A stretch of 64,000 bases of DNA from Xanthomonas phaseoli pv. phaseoli (GTDB taxonomy: Bacteria > Pseudomonadota > Gammaproteobacteria > Xanthomonadales > Xanthomonadaceae). Position 1 is the first letter of the stretch. Each line of letters opens with the position of its first letter. Under the pieces are notes generated by a model. The model did no database searches and was not told where the DNA came from. It saw only the letters and a program-made list of their open reading frames with translations. A program made the position numbers and the translations under genes. This document shows positions 1-11,675 of this stretch, piece by piece. The stretch is taken from positions 3,038,001-3,102,000 of the forward strand of contig CP094243.1 in assembly GCA_022749655.1 (NCBI GenBank). Reading direction: 5' to 3'.

Positions 1-271
1 AGCGGTGCGTGCCCTGCAGTTCGAGGACATCGCCACGCAGACGCTGAGCGGCATCCACACCCACCTGGATCGCCTGACCGCGATCAACCGCGAAGCGGTG
101 GCGCTGCAGGAACTGCTGCATCGCAATGGCGGCGTGTACGACAGCGACCTGGTCGCCGCGCTGGCCAAGGTGTCCAACCGCCTGCGCGACATGCGCGTGG
201 AGTGGGAACGCCCGCCGCACAAGCCGGTGGCGCAGCAAGGCATGGGTGCCGGCACGGTCGAGTTGTTCTAA
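1..271 (+). CDS. C-terminal end of a chemotaxis-type protein (partial)
   Basis: The frame is open from the window edge and ends at a TAA at 269-271, so only the last ~89 residues are present. It contains the string ALQFEDIATQ followed by helical sequence with heptad-like leucines. That motif is typical of the C-terminal tail of soluble or membrane methyl-accepting chemotaxis-type proteins and of CheZ-like chemotaxis proteins. The tail is charged and ends GTVELF. The domain that would decide the family lies outside the window, so the assignment rests on this motif and on the flagellar/chemotaxis neighbourhood. Confidence 0.5.
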   Translation, partial: AVRALQFEDIATQTLSGIHTHLDRLTAINREAVALQELLHRNGGVYDSDLVAALAKVSNRLRDMRVEWERPPHKPVAQQGMGAGTVELF

Positions 272-357
272 GACCGATGTCGCCACGCAGCTGCTGATTC
301 CGACATTCCCCGGCCCTCCGGGGATTTGTCGTTCCGTCACGACCTGGTGTTTCGCCC

Positions 358-642
358 ATGACACTTGTTGCCCCGAGCATCGATGCCCCTACCGCCGCAC
401 TGCAGGCCGCTGCGCTGGCAGCCGCACACGCCGAGCGCATCGCGCAAAGCGATGCAGCCAGGCCTGCACTGCGGCGTGTCCGCATGCCTGCCGCGCTGGA
501 ACGGCTGGAAAACAGCGCACGCGCGGAGCTGCTGGCCCTGATCAACCCGCGCCGTGTATGCAGCGAAGAAGAGCTGTTGTTCGCCACGGTGGCCTGGGAT
601 CTGGGCCTGGATGGTGCCGCGGTCAGCGGATCGGCGCGGTAA
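358..642 (+). CDS. hypothetical small protein
   Basis: A 94-residue open frame starts 86 bp after the chemotaxis-type gene. The composition is alanine- and leucine-rich, with a mostly helical C-terminal half (ELLALINPRRVCSEEELLFATVAWDLGLDG in outline: a short basic turn followed by an acidic helix). There is no signal peptide, membrane segment or recognisable domain. The ribosome binding site is weak. Codon use is compatible with a real high-GC gene, but antisense open frames cover the same stretch, so it could be spurious. Confidence 0.4.
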   Translation: MTLVAPSIDAPTAALQAAALAAAHAERIAQSDAARPALRRVRMPAALERLENSARAELLALINPRRVCSEEELLFATVAWDLGLDGAAVSGSAR

Positions 643-1603
643 GCCCAGCGCCGTACAGCGGGGCGTGCCTCGGCAGGCGCTCCGCTGGTTGTTTCCACTG
701 CCCGAGATCGACGTTTTTGCACATGCATTGCCGCCAGGGTGCTTCCGCATCACCCCGTGCCGACTCGCAATACTCTGCGTACGCGGTACTGTTCGCGCGC
801 AGCATCAGGGTGAGCTCTCCCCTGCCCGTCTGCTCAGCCATTCTTGTGACCGAACGTGCGCCTTGGGTCGCTACGCCTATCGGAAGCCTGTGCGAGGCAA
901 TCGCGCGTCCGCTACGTGGCGGCGCAACTCCCTCACGCTCTATTGCCGGGCAAACCCAACTACGTCCTTGTCGCCTGAGCACCCCAAGTCATTTCAGCAG
1001 TGGAAATCGACCCGTCAGTTGCGGCGATGCTGATGTGTCGCCTGGCTGCGGGATCCTTGCGCGCGCCTCATCGCAGGACAGATGCAACTACAGCCTGAAG
1101 AGCTTGCACGGCATCCATTCCGTTCGAGTTCCTGCAATGGCGGGCGGGCAATGACCATCGAGATGGTCGCTGCGCGATCTGCGAGTGCATCAATCTGTGC
1201 TCTTCACTTGCCAACCAGGCAAGTCCCCGGGTGCGATGTCCTCCCCGAGTGCGGAAGCGTTGGACCGGCATGGAAGTCGCCATCGAACTTCAATCGATGG
1301 ACCCGCAGCTTGTCCTGCGAGCAGTGAGGCATCGCGCCAACTTCGACGCTGGGACGTTGTGGTGGTCTTGCAGCTTACGTCAGCTTGAGCGTCGTTGATG
1401 CCGCCACAACGTCTGTGTGGACGCCCTCACAGGTTGCCCTGTGGCTGGCGAGGCGCGGCATGCCCGACCTAACAAGTGATCAGCGGCGTTCGAACGCCGC
1501 GACGGCCTGCCATCTCTGATGTCTTCAAGCCAGTGGGCAATACACACCGGCTACTCGTAAGACGGCTGTTGCAGCTTAAACCCACGCAATGCCGCACACT
1601 GGG
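643..1603. other. long intergenic region without a recognisable gene
   Basis: About 960 bp separates the small hypothetical gene from the stop of the minus-strand GGDEF-EAL gene. Open frames exist on both strands, as expected at this GC content, but none has a convincing start, ribosome binding site or recognisable protein. I see no tRNA-like cloverleaf, CRISPR structure or clear terminator. It may hold decayed sequence. Confidence 0.5.
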
Positions 1604-4392
1604 TCAGTTGGCAATGACCAGACGCGCGCCCAACCGCATGCCGGCGTCGGCTTCGCGCAACCACTGCGCCATGTCGCGCGGCGAGAGCGGGCGGGAGTAG
1701 AAGTAGCCCTGGATTTCGTCGCAACCCTGCTGGCGCAGCAGTGCATCTTCCTGCACGGTTTCCACGCCTTCTGCGACTACCTGCATGCCCAGGGCGTGGC
1801 CCAAATGGACGATGGCCTGGGTGACTTCGGCCGTATTGGCGTCGTCGAGCATGCCTTGCACGAAGCTGCGGTCGATCTTCAGGCGCTGCACCGGGAAGCG
1901 ATTGAGGTAATGCAGGTTCGAGAACCCGGTGCCGAAGTCGTCCACCGCCAGCAGTACGCCGTTCTGTTCGAACAATTCGAAGCAGCGGCGCAGCGAATCG
2001 GAGTCGCGAATCAAGGCAGATTCGGTCAGCTCCAGCTCCAGGCGCGAAGGCGGCCAGCCATTGTCGCGGCAGATTTCCAGCACGCGCTCGGCAAAGCCGC
2101 GTTCACGCAATTGCACCGCAGACACATTCACCGCAACGCGGCTGAAATGCAGCCCGGCTCGATCCCAAACCACGGCCTGACGACACGCTTCGCCGATGAC
2201 CCATTCGCCCAGACGCACGATCTCGCCGCATTCTTCGGCGATCGGGATGAATTCGACCGGGCTGCAGGGGCCGTGGCCAGGGCGATTCCAGCGCATCAGC
2301 GCTTCGATGGCCGGCGATGCATCGTCCACGGTGTTGACCAGCGGCTGGTAGACCAGCGTAAATTCTTCGCGCTCGAGCGCGCCTTGCAGCGCATGCTCCA
2401 GCTCCAGGCGGCGCTGCGCCCGCAGCAGCACGTCCTGGCTGTAGTAATGGTACGTATTGCGCCCGGATTCCTTGGCTGCATACATCGCCGCATCGGCGGC
2501 GCGCAGCAGGCTGTCGAAATCCGATAGCCCTTCGCGCCCTGCAGCGCGATGCCGATGCTGGCGCCGAGCTTGAGGGTGACATGCTCCTTGCGCAGCGGCT
2601 CGCCGAGCGCGGCAATCAATTTACGCGCCACGTGGCCGGCATCTTCGGGCTCGGACATATCGCGCAGCAGCACGATGAATTCGTCGTCGCTGAAGCGACC
2701 GAACAGGTCGCTATTGCGCAGATGTTGATGCAGGCGCGAGGAGGCCAGCTTAAGCAGGTTGTCGCCGGTGGCGTGGCCGAACGAATCGTTGATGCTCTTG
2801 AAGCCATCCAGATCGATCAACAGCATTGCCAATGTCTGGCCGCGCTCGTTCGCTTCGCGAATGGCGTTTTCTGCCTGCTCGCGCAACAAGAAGCGGTTCG
2901 GCAAACCGGTCAGACGGTCGTAGTGGGCAAGCAGCTCGATGCGCTCGTTGGCTTCGCGCTCGCGGGTGATATCGCGGAACAAGGCAACAAACCGCGGCGG
3001 CAAGCCCTCGCGACGATCCAGCTCGATCAGCACCTGCACCCAGACACGCTGGCCGGAGTTGCGATAGAAACACAGCTCCAGCTGCTCGGGCAGGCCGCCA
3101 TCGGAGATACGCAGCAGCGCCGCCTCGAAAGCGTCGCGCGAATCCTGGGTGTACAGCGACAGCGCCTGCTCCAGGGTGATGGTTTCCTTGCGCAGGCCGT
3201 GGATGCGATAACACTCCTCGGTCCATTGCATGCGCCGGGTGTCGACCTCGATCTCGCAGCCGCCGATCTTGCCCAACGCGGACACGCGGTTGAGCAGCTC
3301 GGTGCGCCAACGGATCAGCGCGTCGGTCTGGCGTTGTTCGGTGACGTTCTGCAGCTGGCCGAGCACGCGCACCATGCTGCCGTCGCCATCGAACACCGGC
3401 TGTGCCCACACGCGTAGATGATGCGGGTTGGCGCCGAGCAGGCCGTTGATTTCCAGTTCGAAATGCACCGGCATGCCTTCGTGCTTGATCTTGCGCCAGG
3501 CGCTGCGTAGCTGCGCAACCGAAGGCCCGGCCAGCAGGCGCAGGATGTCGCGGATGCCTTGCAGACGAACCTGGGTCATGCCGAGTTGTTGCAGGAAATC
3601 CTGCGACACCCACAGCGCATCGTGATGCGAATCCCAGCTCCAGCTTCCCATGCTGGCGATGCGCTGGGCTTCTTCGAGCTGTGCCTGCTGATCGCGCAGC
3701 TGCTGCTCGAGCAATTTGTGATGGTGCACGTCGGTATGCGTGCCGACCATGCGCAACGGACGTCCGTCGGCAGTGCGCGAGACCACGCGACCACGATCCA
3801 AGATCCAGCGCCACTGGCCGTCGTGCTGGCGTAGCCGAAATTCGGCCACATAGGTGTCGGTGCGGCCTTCCAGATGCGCCTGCACCGCCGCGCTGACATG
3901 CGCGTGGTCTTCCGGATGAATCAGTCCGGACAAGGCAGTGAGATTGTTCGGCAGCGGCTGCTCGGAATACCCGAGCATGCGTGTCCAGCGCTCGGAGCGA
4001 TACACCACATCGGCCGGAATATCCCAATCCCACAAACCGTGATCGGCGCTGTCCAGGCCGATCTCCCAGCGACTGGTGCCATCGGCACCCTTGGGTTCGG
4101 GAATGCTCAGGGTGAATGCCATGATCTGGCCGTGCTCGTCGCAGACCGCACGCAGCCAGCCTTCCAGCCGGCCGCCGCCGGTGCCCGGCAAGACGCAGGG
4201 CGCCATGCCCCCGCTCTCGGCCAGCTGGGCACGGCTGCTTTCCAACACATCGGCGTATGCGCCAAGGGTTGCCGGCAATCCGAGGGATTGCGCAACGCGG
4301 TTGGCCGCCAGAGGCTGGCCATGCGCATCCAACAACACCACCGCCGAGGTCAGCGGGTGCTGCAGCATGCTTGCAATGACGCCTGAGTCCAC
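1604..4392 (-). pseudogene. PAS-GGDEF-EAL c-di-GMP signalling protein, frame broken once
   Basis: The reconstructed product is about 929 aa: PAS/PAC repeats (roughly residues 110-475), a GGDEF domain (about 480-640) and an EAL domain (about 660-915). The GGDEF signature reads SDDEF, so cyclase activity is doubtful. The EAL signatures look intact (EALMRW, NVSAVQL, ELTES, DDFGTG, KIDRSF, AEGVE), so a c-di-GMP phosphodiesterase role is likely. No membrane segment is seen. The reading frame breaks at 2521-2522, where one G of a coding-strand GGG appears lost (Tyr-Arg-Asp-Phe-Asp expected), and it resumes in the next frame. The start is chosen at the GTG at 4392, which has a GGAG nine bases upstream; ATG 4368 is the alternative. 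It is transcribed divergently from the histidine kinase at 4513. Confidence 0.85.
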
Positions 4393-4512
4393 TCTGGAAC
4401 ACTCCGAAGAATCGACCCCGGCCTTCGGAGTCGCAATGGATAACGGCCGTGCCGGCGAATAGTTGAGCGGCCTGATGCGAGCTGGACCGTACCGGCCCGA
4501 GTTACGGATAAG

Positions 4513-6644
4513 ATGGCCGCATCGCCAGCACTCAAGGTGGTCCGCGGATCCATGCAACAGCCCGTCGCCGCGCCCGCATTTTCGTCTGCCCCCGTCTCCT
4601 GCCTTCGTCTCGCCGAGCGCCTGCAGCAAGGCCTGTGGACACTGACCGGCCTGTACCTGCTGGTTGGCGTGATCTGGCTGCTGCTGGGCAACCGGCTGCT
4701 CAACCTGGCCGGCGCCGCCATGCCGGAGCGTTGGTCGGACGCGAGCTTTCTGGTGCTGTCCAGCATCGTCATCCACCTGGTGCTGCGCCGCTTCACCGGC
4801 TTGATCGTGGACGAGTACGCCAAGCTGGCGCAGTCCGAGGCGTTGCTGCAGGCCAAGTTCCTGGCACTGCCCAGCCCGGCCTTCATCTACGACCTGGCCA
4901 CCATGCGCATCCTCGACGCCAATCCGGCGGCGCTGGAATTCTTCGGCTGGGAGCGCGACGAGTTCCTGCAACAGACGCTGCAGGCGATCTGGCCCAATGC
5001 CGATGGCGAGCGGCTGGAAGAAATCATTGCGCAGATCCGTGGCAAGGGAGATGCAACGTGCGTGTTGAACGAAGACCTGATGACGCGCAGCGGCCCGCGA
5101 CATGTCGAGGTGCGCAGCAACCAGCTGCACCTGGCCAGCGGCCCTGCCCGCCTGGTCGTCACCGTAGACCGCAGCGAGGAGCGCCGGGCGCAAGATCTGC
5201 GCGACGAGGCGCTCGAGCGTCTGGAGGAGGCGCAGAGCATCGCGCGGCTGGGCTCCTGGCAGCTGGATCGCACGACCGGCCTGGGACGCTATTCGCCGGC
5301 GGTCTACCGCCTGCTGGGGCGCAGCGTGCCGATGCATCGTCGTGAGCATCGGCTGGAGGAATTGCTGACCGCCTCCGACAGCGCGACCCAGGTGCGCATC
5401 GAACGCATGATCGAAGACATGTGTACCGGTGGCGAGGTGCAGATCGATGTGCTGCTGCCGCTGACCGGTGGCGATTCGCAACCGCGCACGGTGCATCTGC
5501 GCGCCGAAAGCGTGACCAGCCCCAGCGGCGTGCGCCATGTGCACGGCACCTTGCAGGATGTCAGCGAACGCGAGCAATCGCGCCGGCTGCTGCGCGAACG
5601 CGAGGAGCAGTTTCGGGAGTTGGTGCGCGTGCTGCCCGACGGTGTGCTGATTCTCGCCGACGAGCATGTGATGTACGCCAACGCGGCCGGCTCGGCCCAG
5701 TTCGGCTTTCAGGGCGAAACCATCCTGGGAGAACCGCTGCAGACCCTGGTGGGCGACACCGACCTGCCGGTGGTGCGCGAATACCTGCGCGCAGGCAGCG
5801 ACCGCAATGAGCCGGTGTCCAGCGCACGCGCGATGCGTCGTCGCGACGGCAGTACCTTCTATGCAGGCCTGTCGGCCGGCGACATCCGCTATGGCGGACG
5901 CAGCTGCAAGTTGCTGGTGGTGCGCGATCTGAGCGAACCCGAGCGCATGCGCGACGCCCTGGCCGAGAGCAATGCCGAACTGCAGGCGATGGCCAAGCGT
6001 CTGTTTTCGTTGCAGGAAGACGAGCGGCGTGCCATCTCGCGCGACCTGCATGACGACATCGGGCAAGCGATCACTGCGATGAAGCTGTCCGCGCACGCGG
6101 CCCTGATGAACCGGACGCGGACGCGCGCCGCGAGGACTTGCTGGAAGTCGTGTCGCTGGCCGACACCACGGTGACCAAGCTGCGCAACCTCTCGATGCTG
6201 TTGCGTCCGCCACAACTCGATGCGCTGGGCCTGGAGGCAGCGCTGCGCTGGCAGGCCTCGATGCTGTTTCGCGCCTCGCAAGTGCGCCTGGAGCTCGATA
6301 TTCAGGCGCTTGAAGAAAGGCCGGGCAACGAGATCGAACAGGCCTGCTTCCGGATCGCGCAGGAAAGCCTGACCAATGCATTGCGACACGCCTGCGCCGG
6401 CGAAGTGCACCTGCGTCTGCATTCGATCGATGCCGACAGTTTCCGCCTGGAAGTCAGCGATGACGGCGATGGCTTCGAGCCGGAGGGTCCGCGTGGGCTG
6501 GGACTGATCGTGATGCGTGAGCGTGCGCAAACCGTCGGCGGCACGCTCGCGATAGAATCAGCTCCCGGAGCAGGCACGCGCGTGACGTTGCGCCTGCCCT
6601 ATCACCCGGTCGGCGAGTCCGTCCACGACGATGGTGGACGTTGA
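4513..6644 (+). pseudogene. membrane PAS-domain sensor histidine kinase, frame broken once (RavS-like)
   Basis: The reconstructed product is about 710 aa. Two hydrophobic segments near the N-terminus (about residues 42-65 and 75-95) are followed by three PAS-like regions, a HisKA_3 dimerisation domain with the phospho-acceptor in RDLHDDIGQ (His513), and a C-terminal HATPase with DDGDGFEPEG and GLGLIVMRER. This is a NarX/DegS-type kinase. The frame breaks at 6111-6112, where one C of CCC is missing (Met-Asn-Pro-Asp expected), then continues to 6644. Its stop is 3 bp before the GGDEF-EAL-REC gene, which suggests co-transcription. Context suggests the RavS/RavR system described in Xanthomonas campestris; that naming is an inference. 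ATG 4552 is an alternative start. Confidence 0.85.
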
Positions 6645-6647
6645 GTC

Positions 6648-8368
6648 ATGTGGAGCCCCGTAATCCCGCCCGGACTGGAAATCGTCAAGCCCACCCGGCT
6701 TGGCGCGGGCAATCCCGAGTTGCTGCACCTGGTAGACGCGGCCGCGTCCGGCGGCCCGTCGCTGATGATCTTCCATGTCGATATCGATCACTTCGCCTCG
6801 ATCAACGAGAACATGAGTGGCGAGGTCGGCGACCAGGCGTTGACGCTGGCAGCGCGCAGGCTGCAGGAATTTCTCGGCACGCGCGGCAAGCTGTGGCGCC
6901 ACGGCAGCGACGAAATGGTGATCGTGGCGGTGCGTCGCGACGACACGCCGCTGCCGGAAGATTTTGCCGAGGAGATCCGTCAGCAACTGGAACTGCCGCT
7001 GTCGGTGCTGCCGTACACCTTGTTCATGACCGGCAAGGTCGGCATCAGCCTGTGTCCGGAACATTCCACCTCATTGTCCACGCTGCTGGATTACGCCGAA
7101 GAAGCCAGCTACCAGGCCGCGCGCGAAGGCGGCAACACGGTGCGGCTGTACACGCGCAACTCGGCCACCAACGCGCATAGCGAAAGCATCATTGCGCGAC
7201 AGATCGTCGATGCCATTCCGCATGGCGAGCTGCGCCTGCGCTATCAACCGCTGGTGAGCGCGCGCGATGGCCGCATCGTCGGCATGGAAGCGCTGCTGCG
7301 CTGGCAATCGCCCACCCTGGGCATGCTGGTGCCGGAACGCTTCATGCGTACCGCCGAGCGCCTGGGCGTGATCGTGCAGATCGGCGAATGGGTATTGCAG
7401 AACGCAGTACGCCAGGCGCGGCTGTGGCGCGACCAGGGTTTCGACGATTTCAGCATCGCAGTGAATGTTTCCACGCTGCAGCTGCTGCGCCCGGGCTTCT
7501 TCAACGAAGTGATGGCGATGCTGCAGACCGCCGGCGTGCCGGCGCAGTTCGTCACGCTGGAGATCAACGAAAGCGCGTTGACCAACAACGTCAACTTCGT
7601 CCACGAGACGATGGCCAACCTGCGCAATGAAGGCATCAGCCTGAGCCTGGACAACTTCGGCACCGGCGATTCCAGCCTGAGCGCACTGGTGCGCTACCCG
7701 GTGGACCGGCTCAAGATCGACCGCAGCTTCATCAAGAGCGCACCGGCCGGCAGCCGCGAGGCGGCGATTGCGCGCGCCATCATCGCCATGGGCCACCAGC
7801 TCGGCATGACGGTGATTGCCAATGGCGTGGAATCGCAGGCGCAGCTGGGCTTTTGCGCCGCAACGATTGCGACATCTTCCAGGGCTACCTGTTCGGCGAG
7901 CCGATGTCGGCCGAGTCGGCCGGCATGGCACTGCGCCGGCGCTATCTGCGCCCGGAATCGTTCGCCGAAAGCCGCCCCGACCGCACGCTCTTGCTGCTGG
8001 ACGACGAAGAAAACGTGCTGCGCTCGCTGGTGCGCCTGTTCCGCCGCGATGGTTACCGCATCCTGGCCGCCGGCAACGTGCGCGACGCTTTCGACCTGCT
8101 CGCCACCAACGATGTGCAGGTGATCCTTTCGGACCAGCGCATGAGCGACATGAGCGGCACCGAGTTCCTGGGCCGGGTCAAGATGCTCTACCCGGACACG
8201 GTGCGCCTGGTGCTGTCCGGCTACACCGACCTGGCCACCGTCACCGAGGCGATCAACCGCGGCGCGATTTACCGATTCCTGACCAAGCCCTGGAACGACG
8301 ACGAGCTGCGCGAGCATATTCGCCAGGCGTTCCGCACGCATGATGAGTTGCGTAACGGCCGGGAATAG
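6648..8368 (+). pseudogene. ravR: GGDEF-EAL-REC response regulator, frame broken once (RavR-type)
   Basis: The reconstructed product is about 573 aa: a degenerate GGDEF domain (signature HGSDEM), an EAL domain (about 180-430) and a C-terminal receiver (about 447-565) with LLLDDEENVL and phospho-acceptor LSDQRM. This unusual GGDEF-EAL-REC order is that of RavR, a c-di-GMP response regulator in X. campestris virulence control. The EAL lead motif EALLRW is present, but DDFG is DNFG and EGVE is NGVE, so catalysis may be weakened. The frame breaks at 7851-7854: TTTT where TTTTT would restore Gly-Phe-Leu-Arg-Arg-Asn. It lies 3 bp after the kinase at 4513 and converges on the kinase gene at 8529. 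Confidence 0.8.
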
Positions 8369-8522
8369 GGATTGGGGATTCGGGATTGGTTAGAAGCAGA
8401 GTGCTGCGCGATTGCTTCAAATAGCCCATTGGCGATCAGCAATAGCAAGAGCCGCTTCTGCGAATCCCCAATCCCCGCGCTTCAGCGCTACTGCGAATCC
8501 CAAATCCCGAACAACCAATCCC
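8361..8522. repeat. GGGATT-type intergenic repeats between convergent genes
   Basis: The gap between the convergent ravR-type and kinase genes holds tracts built from GGGATTSG units (8361-8389) and their complements CGAATCCC/CCAATCCC (8459-8476 and 8490-8522). The two orientations can pair as imperfect hairpins. The same family recurs at 11349-11378, 11518-11612, 15708-15839 and 63565-63590. No gene is seen here; a role as bidirectional transcription end is possible. Confidence 0.7.
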
Positions 8523-8528
8523 AGCCCG

Positions 8529-9722
<1,194 letters not shown>

Positions 9723-9920
9723 TAAGGCTTGATTGAGAAAAACTTGGCGGTCACGGGAGCAGGCGGCGTAGAGGATGCCTCAATATACGCCGAACCATTG
9801 ACGCTCCGTATCGTCGTCGTGCATTACCCGGCGATGCGACGCAGAACGAACGGCACCTGCCTGCTCGCCCAGGCCTGCGGCGCCATCTGCAGCCCGGTGC
9901 GCTGCAAGACAGCCTGCAAC

Positions 9921-10253
9921 TCAGGCCACTGCCAACGAACGCCCGCCGCGCAACACGCTCGATTGCCCCTTGGCATCGTAGGACGGCGCACTTTCGGTGC
10001 GGCCCAGGTGACGCAGCGCCCAGTTCACTTCGCGGCGCCGGCGTGCCAGCAGCGCGCCATTGGCGCGATTGGCTTCGGCCAGCTCACGCAGCCGCTCTTC
10101 TTCGCCTGCAGGCATCGCCGCTTCCAGCGCTTGCAGCGCCGACAGCTTGTCCTGCGTGTGTCGCATCAGCCCATCGATGTCGTTCTCGAGTAATGCCTGG
10201 CGTTCGCCGGCCAGCGCATCGCTGAGACGTTGCAGGAACTCGTTCACGTTCAT
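9921..10253 (-). CDS. flgN: flagellar export chaperone FlgN
   Basis: A 110-aa largely helical protein of FlgN type (EFLQRLSDALAGERQALLEN near the start). FlgN binds the hook-filament junction proteins FlgK and FlgL in the cytoplasm and delivers them to the export gate. It starts 15 bp downstream of flgM with an AAAGG directly before the ATG, so it is probably the last gene of the minus-strand flgM-flgN unit. The C-terminal tail is basic and glycine-rich. Between its stop and the kinase start at 9722 lie about 200 bp without a gene. Confidence 0.85.
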   Translation of the reverse strand: MNVNEFLQRLSDALAGERQALLENDIDGLMRHTQDKLSALQALEAAMPAGEEERLRELAEANRANGALLARRRREVNWALRHLGRTESAPSYDAKGQSSVLRGGRSLAVA

Positions 10254-10268
10254 CCTTTCAGTCGGGGG

Positions 10269-10580
10269 TCAACCCGCCAGTTGCTGATTCAGATCCATCA
10301 TGCGGCTGGCGATGGCGTCCGGGTTGATGGAATAGCTGCCGTTCTGCAATGCATCCTTCACCGCCTGGACACGACCGGTGTCAATCGCCGAGGACTGCGA
10401 AAGCTCGCGCTGCAGGTTCTGCAGGTTGGTGGCTTCGCCGGTCAACTTGACGCTGTCGGTCGGCGGGGTTGCGGCAACCGGGGACGCGCGATCTTCGCCG
10501 GCCGAAGCGATCTTGCTGCTGGTGGCCGTGGTGCGAAGGGTGGCAGCGGTCGGTAGATTGCCTTCGATTTTCTGGGTCAT
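10269..10580 (-). CDS. flgM: anti-sigma-28 factor FlgM
   Basis: A 103-aa protein that holds sigma-28 (FliA) inactive until hook completion and is then exported. The C-terminal half shows the FlgM pattern: DSVKLTGEATNLQNLQREL, followed by VDxxRVxxVKxALxxGxYxxNxxxIAxxMM-like sequence (DTGRVQAVKDALQNGSYSINPDAIA). The start at 10580 is set by a strong GAGGAG eight bases upstream; a longer frame begins at 10619 but lacks such a site. A sigma-28-like promoter lies about 30 bp upstream, which would give the usual autoregulatory loop. Confidence 0.9.
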   Translation of the reverse strand: MTQKIEGNLPTAATLRTTATSSKIASAGEDRASPVAATPPTDSVKLTGEATNLQNLQRELSQSSAIDTGRVQAVKDALQNGSYSINPDAIASRMMDLNQQLAG

Positions 10581-10609
10581 GTCAGGAACTCCTCTACAGG
10601 TCGTAGGGG

Positions 10610-10635
10610 ATAACGGCACCCAGAAAAAAACTTTA
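10610..10635 (-). promoter_or_regulatory. sigma-28 (FliA)-type promoter of flgM
   Basis: On the minus strand TAAAGTTT (10635-10628) is followed after 10 bases by GCCGTTAT (10617-10610). The match to TAAAGTTT-N11-GCCGATAA is good except for the spacer, which runs through seven Ts whose length may be miscalled. The flgM ATG is 30 bp downstream. Confidence 0.6.
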
Positions 10636-10645
10636 TAGAAATTTT

Positions 10646-11290
10646 TTACCTGGAGACCACAACGGTTCCGCTCGCTTCAACGATGCCCTGCACCACCCGG
10701 CGCGAGGACGAATTTTCCACCGACACGCGCTCGTTTTCGCCGGCGTCCGACAGGGCGCGACCACTCATGCGCACCTCCAGCCCGCCATTGCGCGCCACCA
10801 GCGGGACGGTGTCGCCGCGCCGGACCAGCCGCTGCGTCACCAGATCGTTGGCCGAAAGCAGCGAGCCGGCCGGCAGGACGCGCCGGGCGGTCTTGCCCAC
10901 CGCAGCCACCGGATCGGCCAGCACCGCGCCGACGATGCGGGCGGCGTCACGCTTCTCGATACTGATATCGGCCAGCGAGATGGTTTCTCCAGCGCTGATG
11001 CCGCGGCGCAAGACCAGCACGTCCTGATTGCGACGCACCTTCAACGGCACGAACAGGCGCCAGCCGGCCGGCTGCGGGCACGCCACTTCCACCGTATTGG
11101 TGCCGGTGGGCTGCGCCTGCAGCGCGATCGGGCAAGCTGGCATGCGCAGGCCCGGATCGAGCGTGGCCTCGGCCTCGGCGTCCGGGCCGACGGTGGCCAA
11201 CGCCGCAGCACGGATGGAGTCGACAGACTGATAGCTCTGGGCCCAGGCCGGAGCGGCAGCCAACAAGATGACAAGCAGGAGCAGGCGCAT
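10646..11290 (-). CDS. flgA: flagellar basal body P-ring formation chaperone FlgA
   Basis: A 214-aa periplasmic chaperone needed for P-ring (FlgI) assembly. The signal peptide MRLLLLVILLAAAPAWAQ has a predicted cleavage after AWA. The C-terminal SAF-type domain reads VLRRGISAGETISLADI, then VLPAGSLLSANDL and the conserved end VVQGIVEASGTVVV. The start at 11290 places the signal peptide at the N-terminus; the frame stays open further upstream, but that extension is repeat-derived sequence. It stands upstream of flgM and flgN on the minus strand, divergent from cheV. Confidence 0.9.
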   Translation of the reverse strand: MRLLLLVILLAAAPAWAQSYQSVDSIRAAALATVGPDAEAEATLDPGLRMPACPIALQAQPTGTNTVEVACPQPAGWRLFVPLKVRRNQDVLVLRRGISAGETISLADISIEKRDAARIVGAVLADPVAAVGKTARRVLPAGSLLSANDLVTQRLVRRGDTVPLVARNGGLEVRMSGRALSDAGENERVSVENSSSRRVVQGIVEASGTVVVSR

Positions 11291-11348
11291 GGGACCAGAT
11301 CCGGAGGAAGACGGGACAGACAGTGCAAGCGGCGTGCCTGTTTTTGCC

Positions 11349-11612
11349 GGGATTGGGGATTCGGGTTTGGGGATTCGTAAAAGCGGCTTTGCGGGTGATG
11401 CATTTATCCGCTGCCGAAGCCCCTTCACCGACCGGATCTCTCCGACAACCATCACCGAAGCTCTCAAGGATGCAGAAGCGGCAGCGGCAGACAAACTCGC
11501 TAATGCACGCTTTTGAGCGAATCCCTAATCCCCACTCACCTCATCCCGGCGCTTGAACGAATCCCCAATCCCGAATCCCCAATCCCGGCGCTTGAGCGAA
11601 TCCCCAATCCCG
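11349..11612. repeat. GGGATT/AATCCC repeat clusters between flgA and cheV
   Basis: The 385-bp divergent flgA-cheV gap has no gene. It carries GGGATTGGGGATTCGGG-type tracts (11349-11378) and, at 11518-11612, near-tandem copies of CGAATCCCCAATCCC separated by CGGCGCTTGA. The two clusters are in opposite orientation and could pair. The cheV promoter lies just beyond the second cluster. Confidence 0.7.
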
Positions 11613-11640
11613 ACAGCGCCCCCAACCACCCACAAAGCCC

Positions 11641-11668
11641 TCAAGTTTCCCGATGGCGCTGTCGATAT
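11641..11668 (+). promoter_or_regulatory. sigma-28-type promoter of cheV
   Basis: TCAAGTTT (11641-11648), a 12-base spacer and GTCGATAT (11661-11668) match the Pseudomonas-type FliA consensus TCAAGTTT-N12-GCCGATA with one mismatch in the -10. The cheV ATG is only about 8 bp beyond the -10 element. Confidence 0.6.
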
Positions 11669-11675
11669 CTGCCCC

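Noticed and set aside
126..1154. A 342-codon plus-strand open frame across the first intergenic region.
   Set aside because: It overlaps the end of the chemotaxis-type gene in another frame and encodes Cys/Arg-rich sequence without domain character, typical of a GC-rich shadow frame.
4393..6381. Extension of the minus-strand GGDEF-EAL frame upstream to 6381 (1,361 codons).
   Set aside because: The added part is antisense to the histidine kinase and has no domain; a good start lies at 4392.
9729..10193. A 154-codon plus-strand frame between the kinase and flgN.
   Set aside because: It overlaps flgN antisense and has no domain or ribosome binding site.
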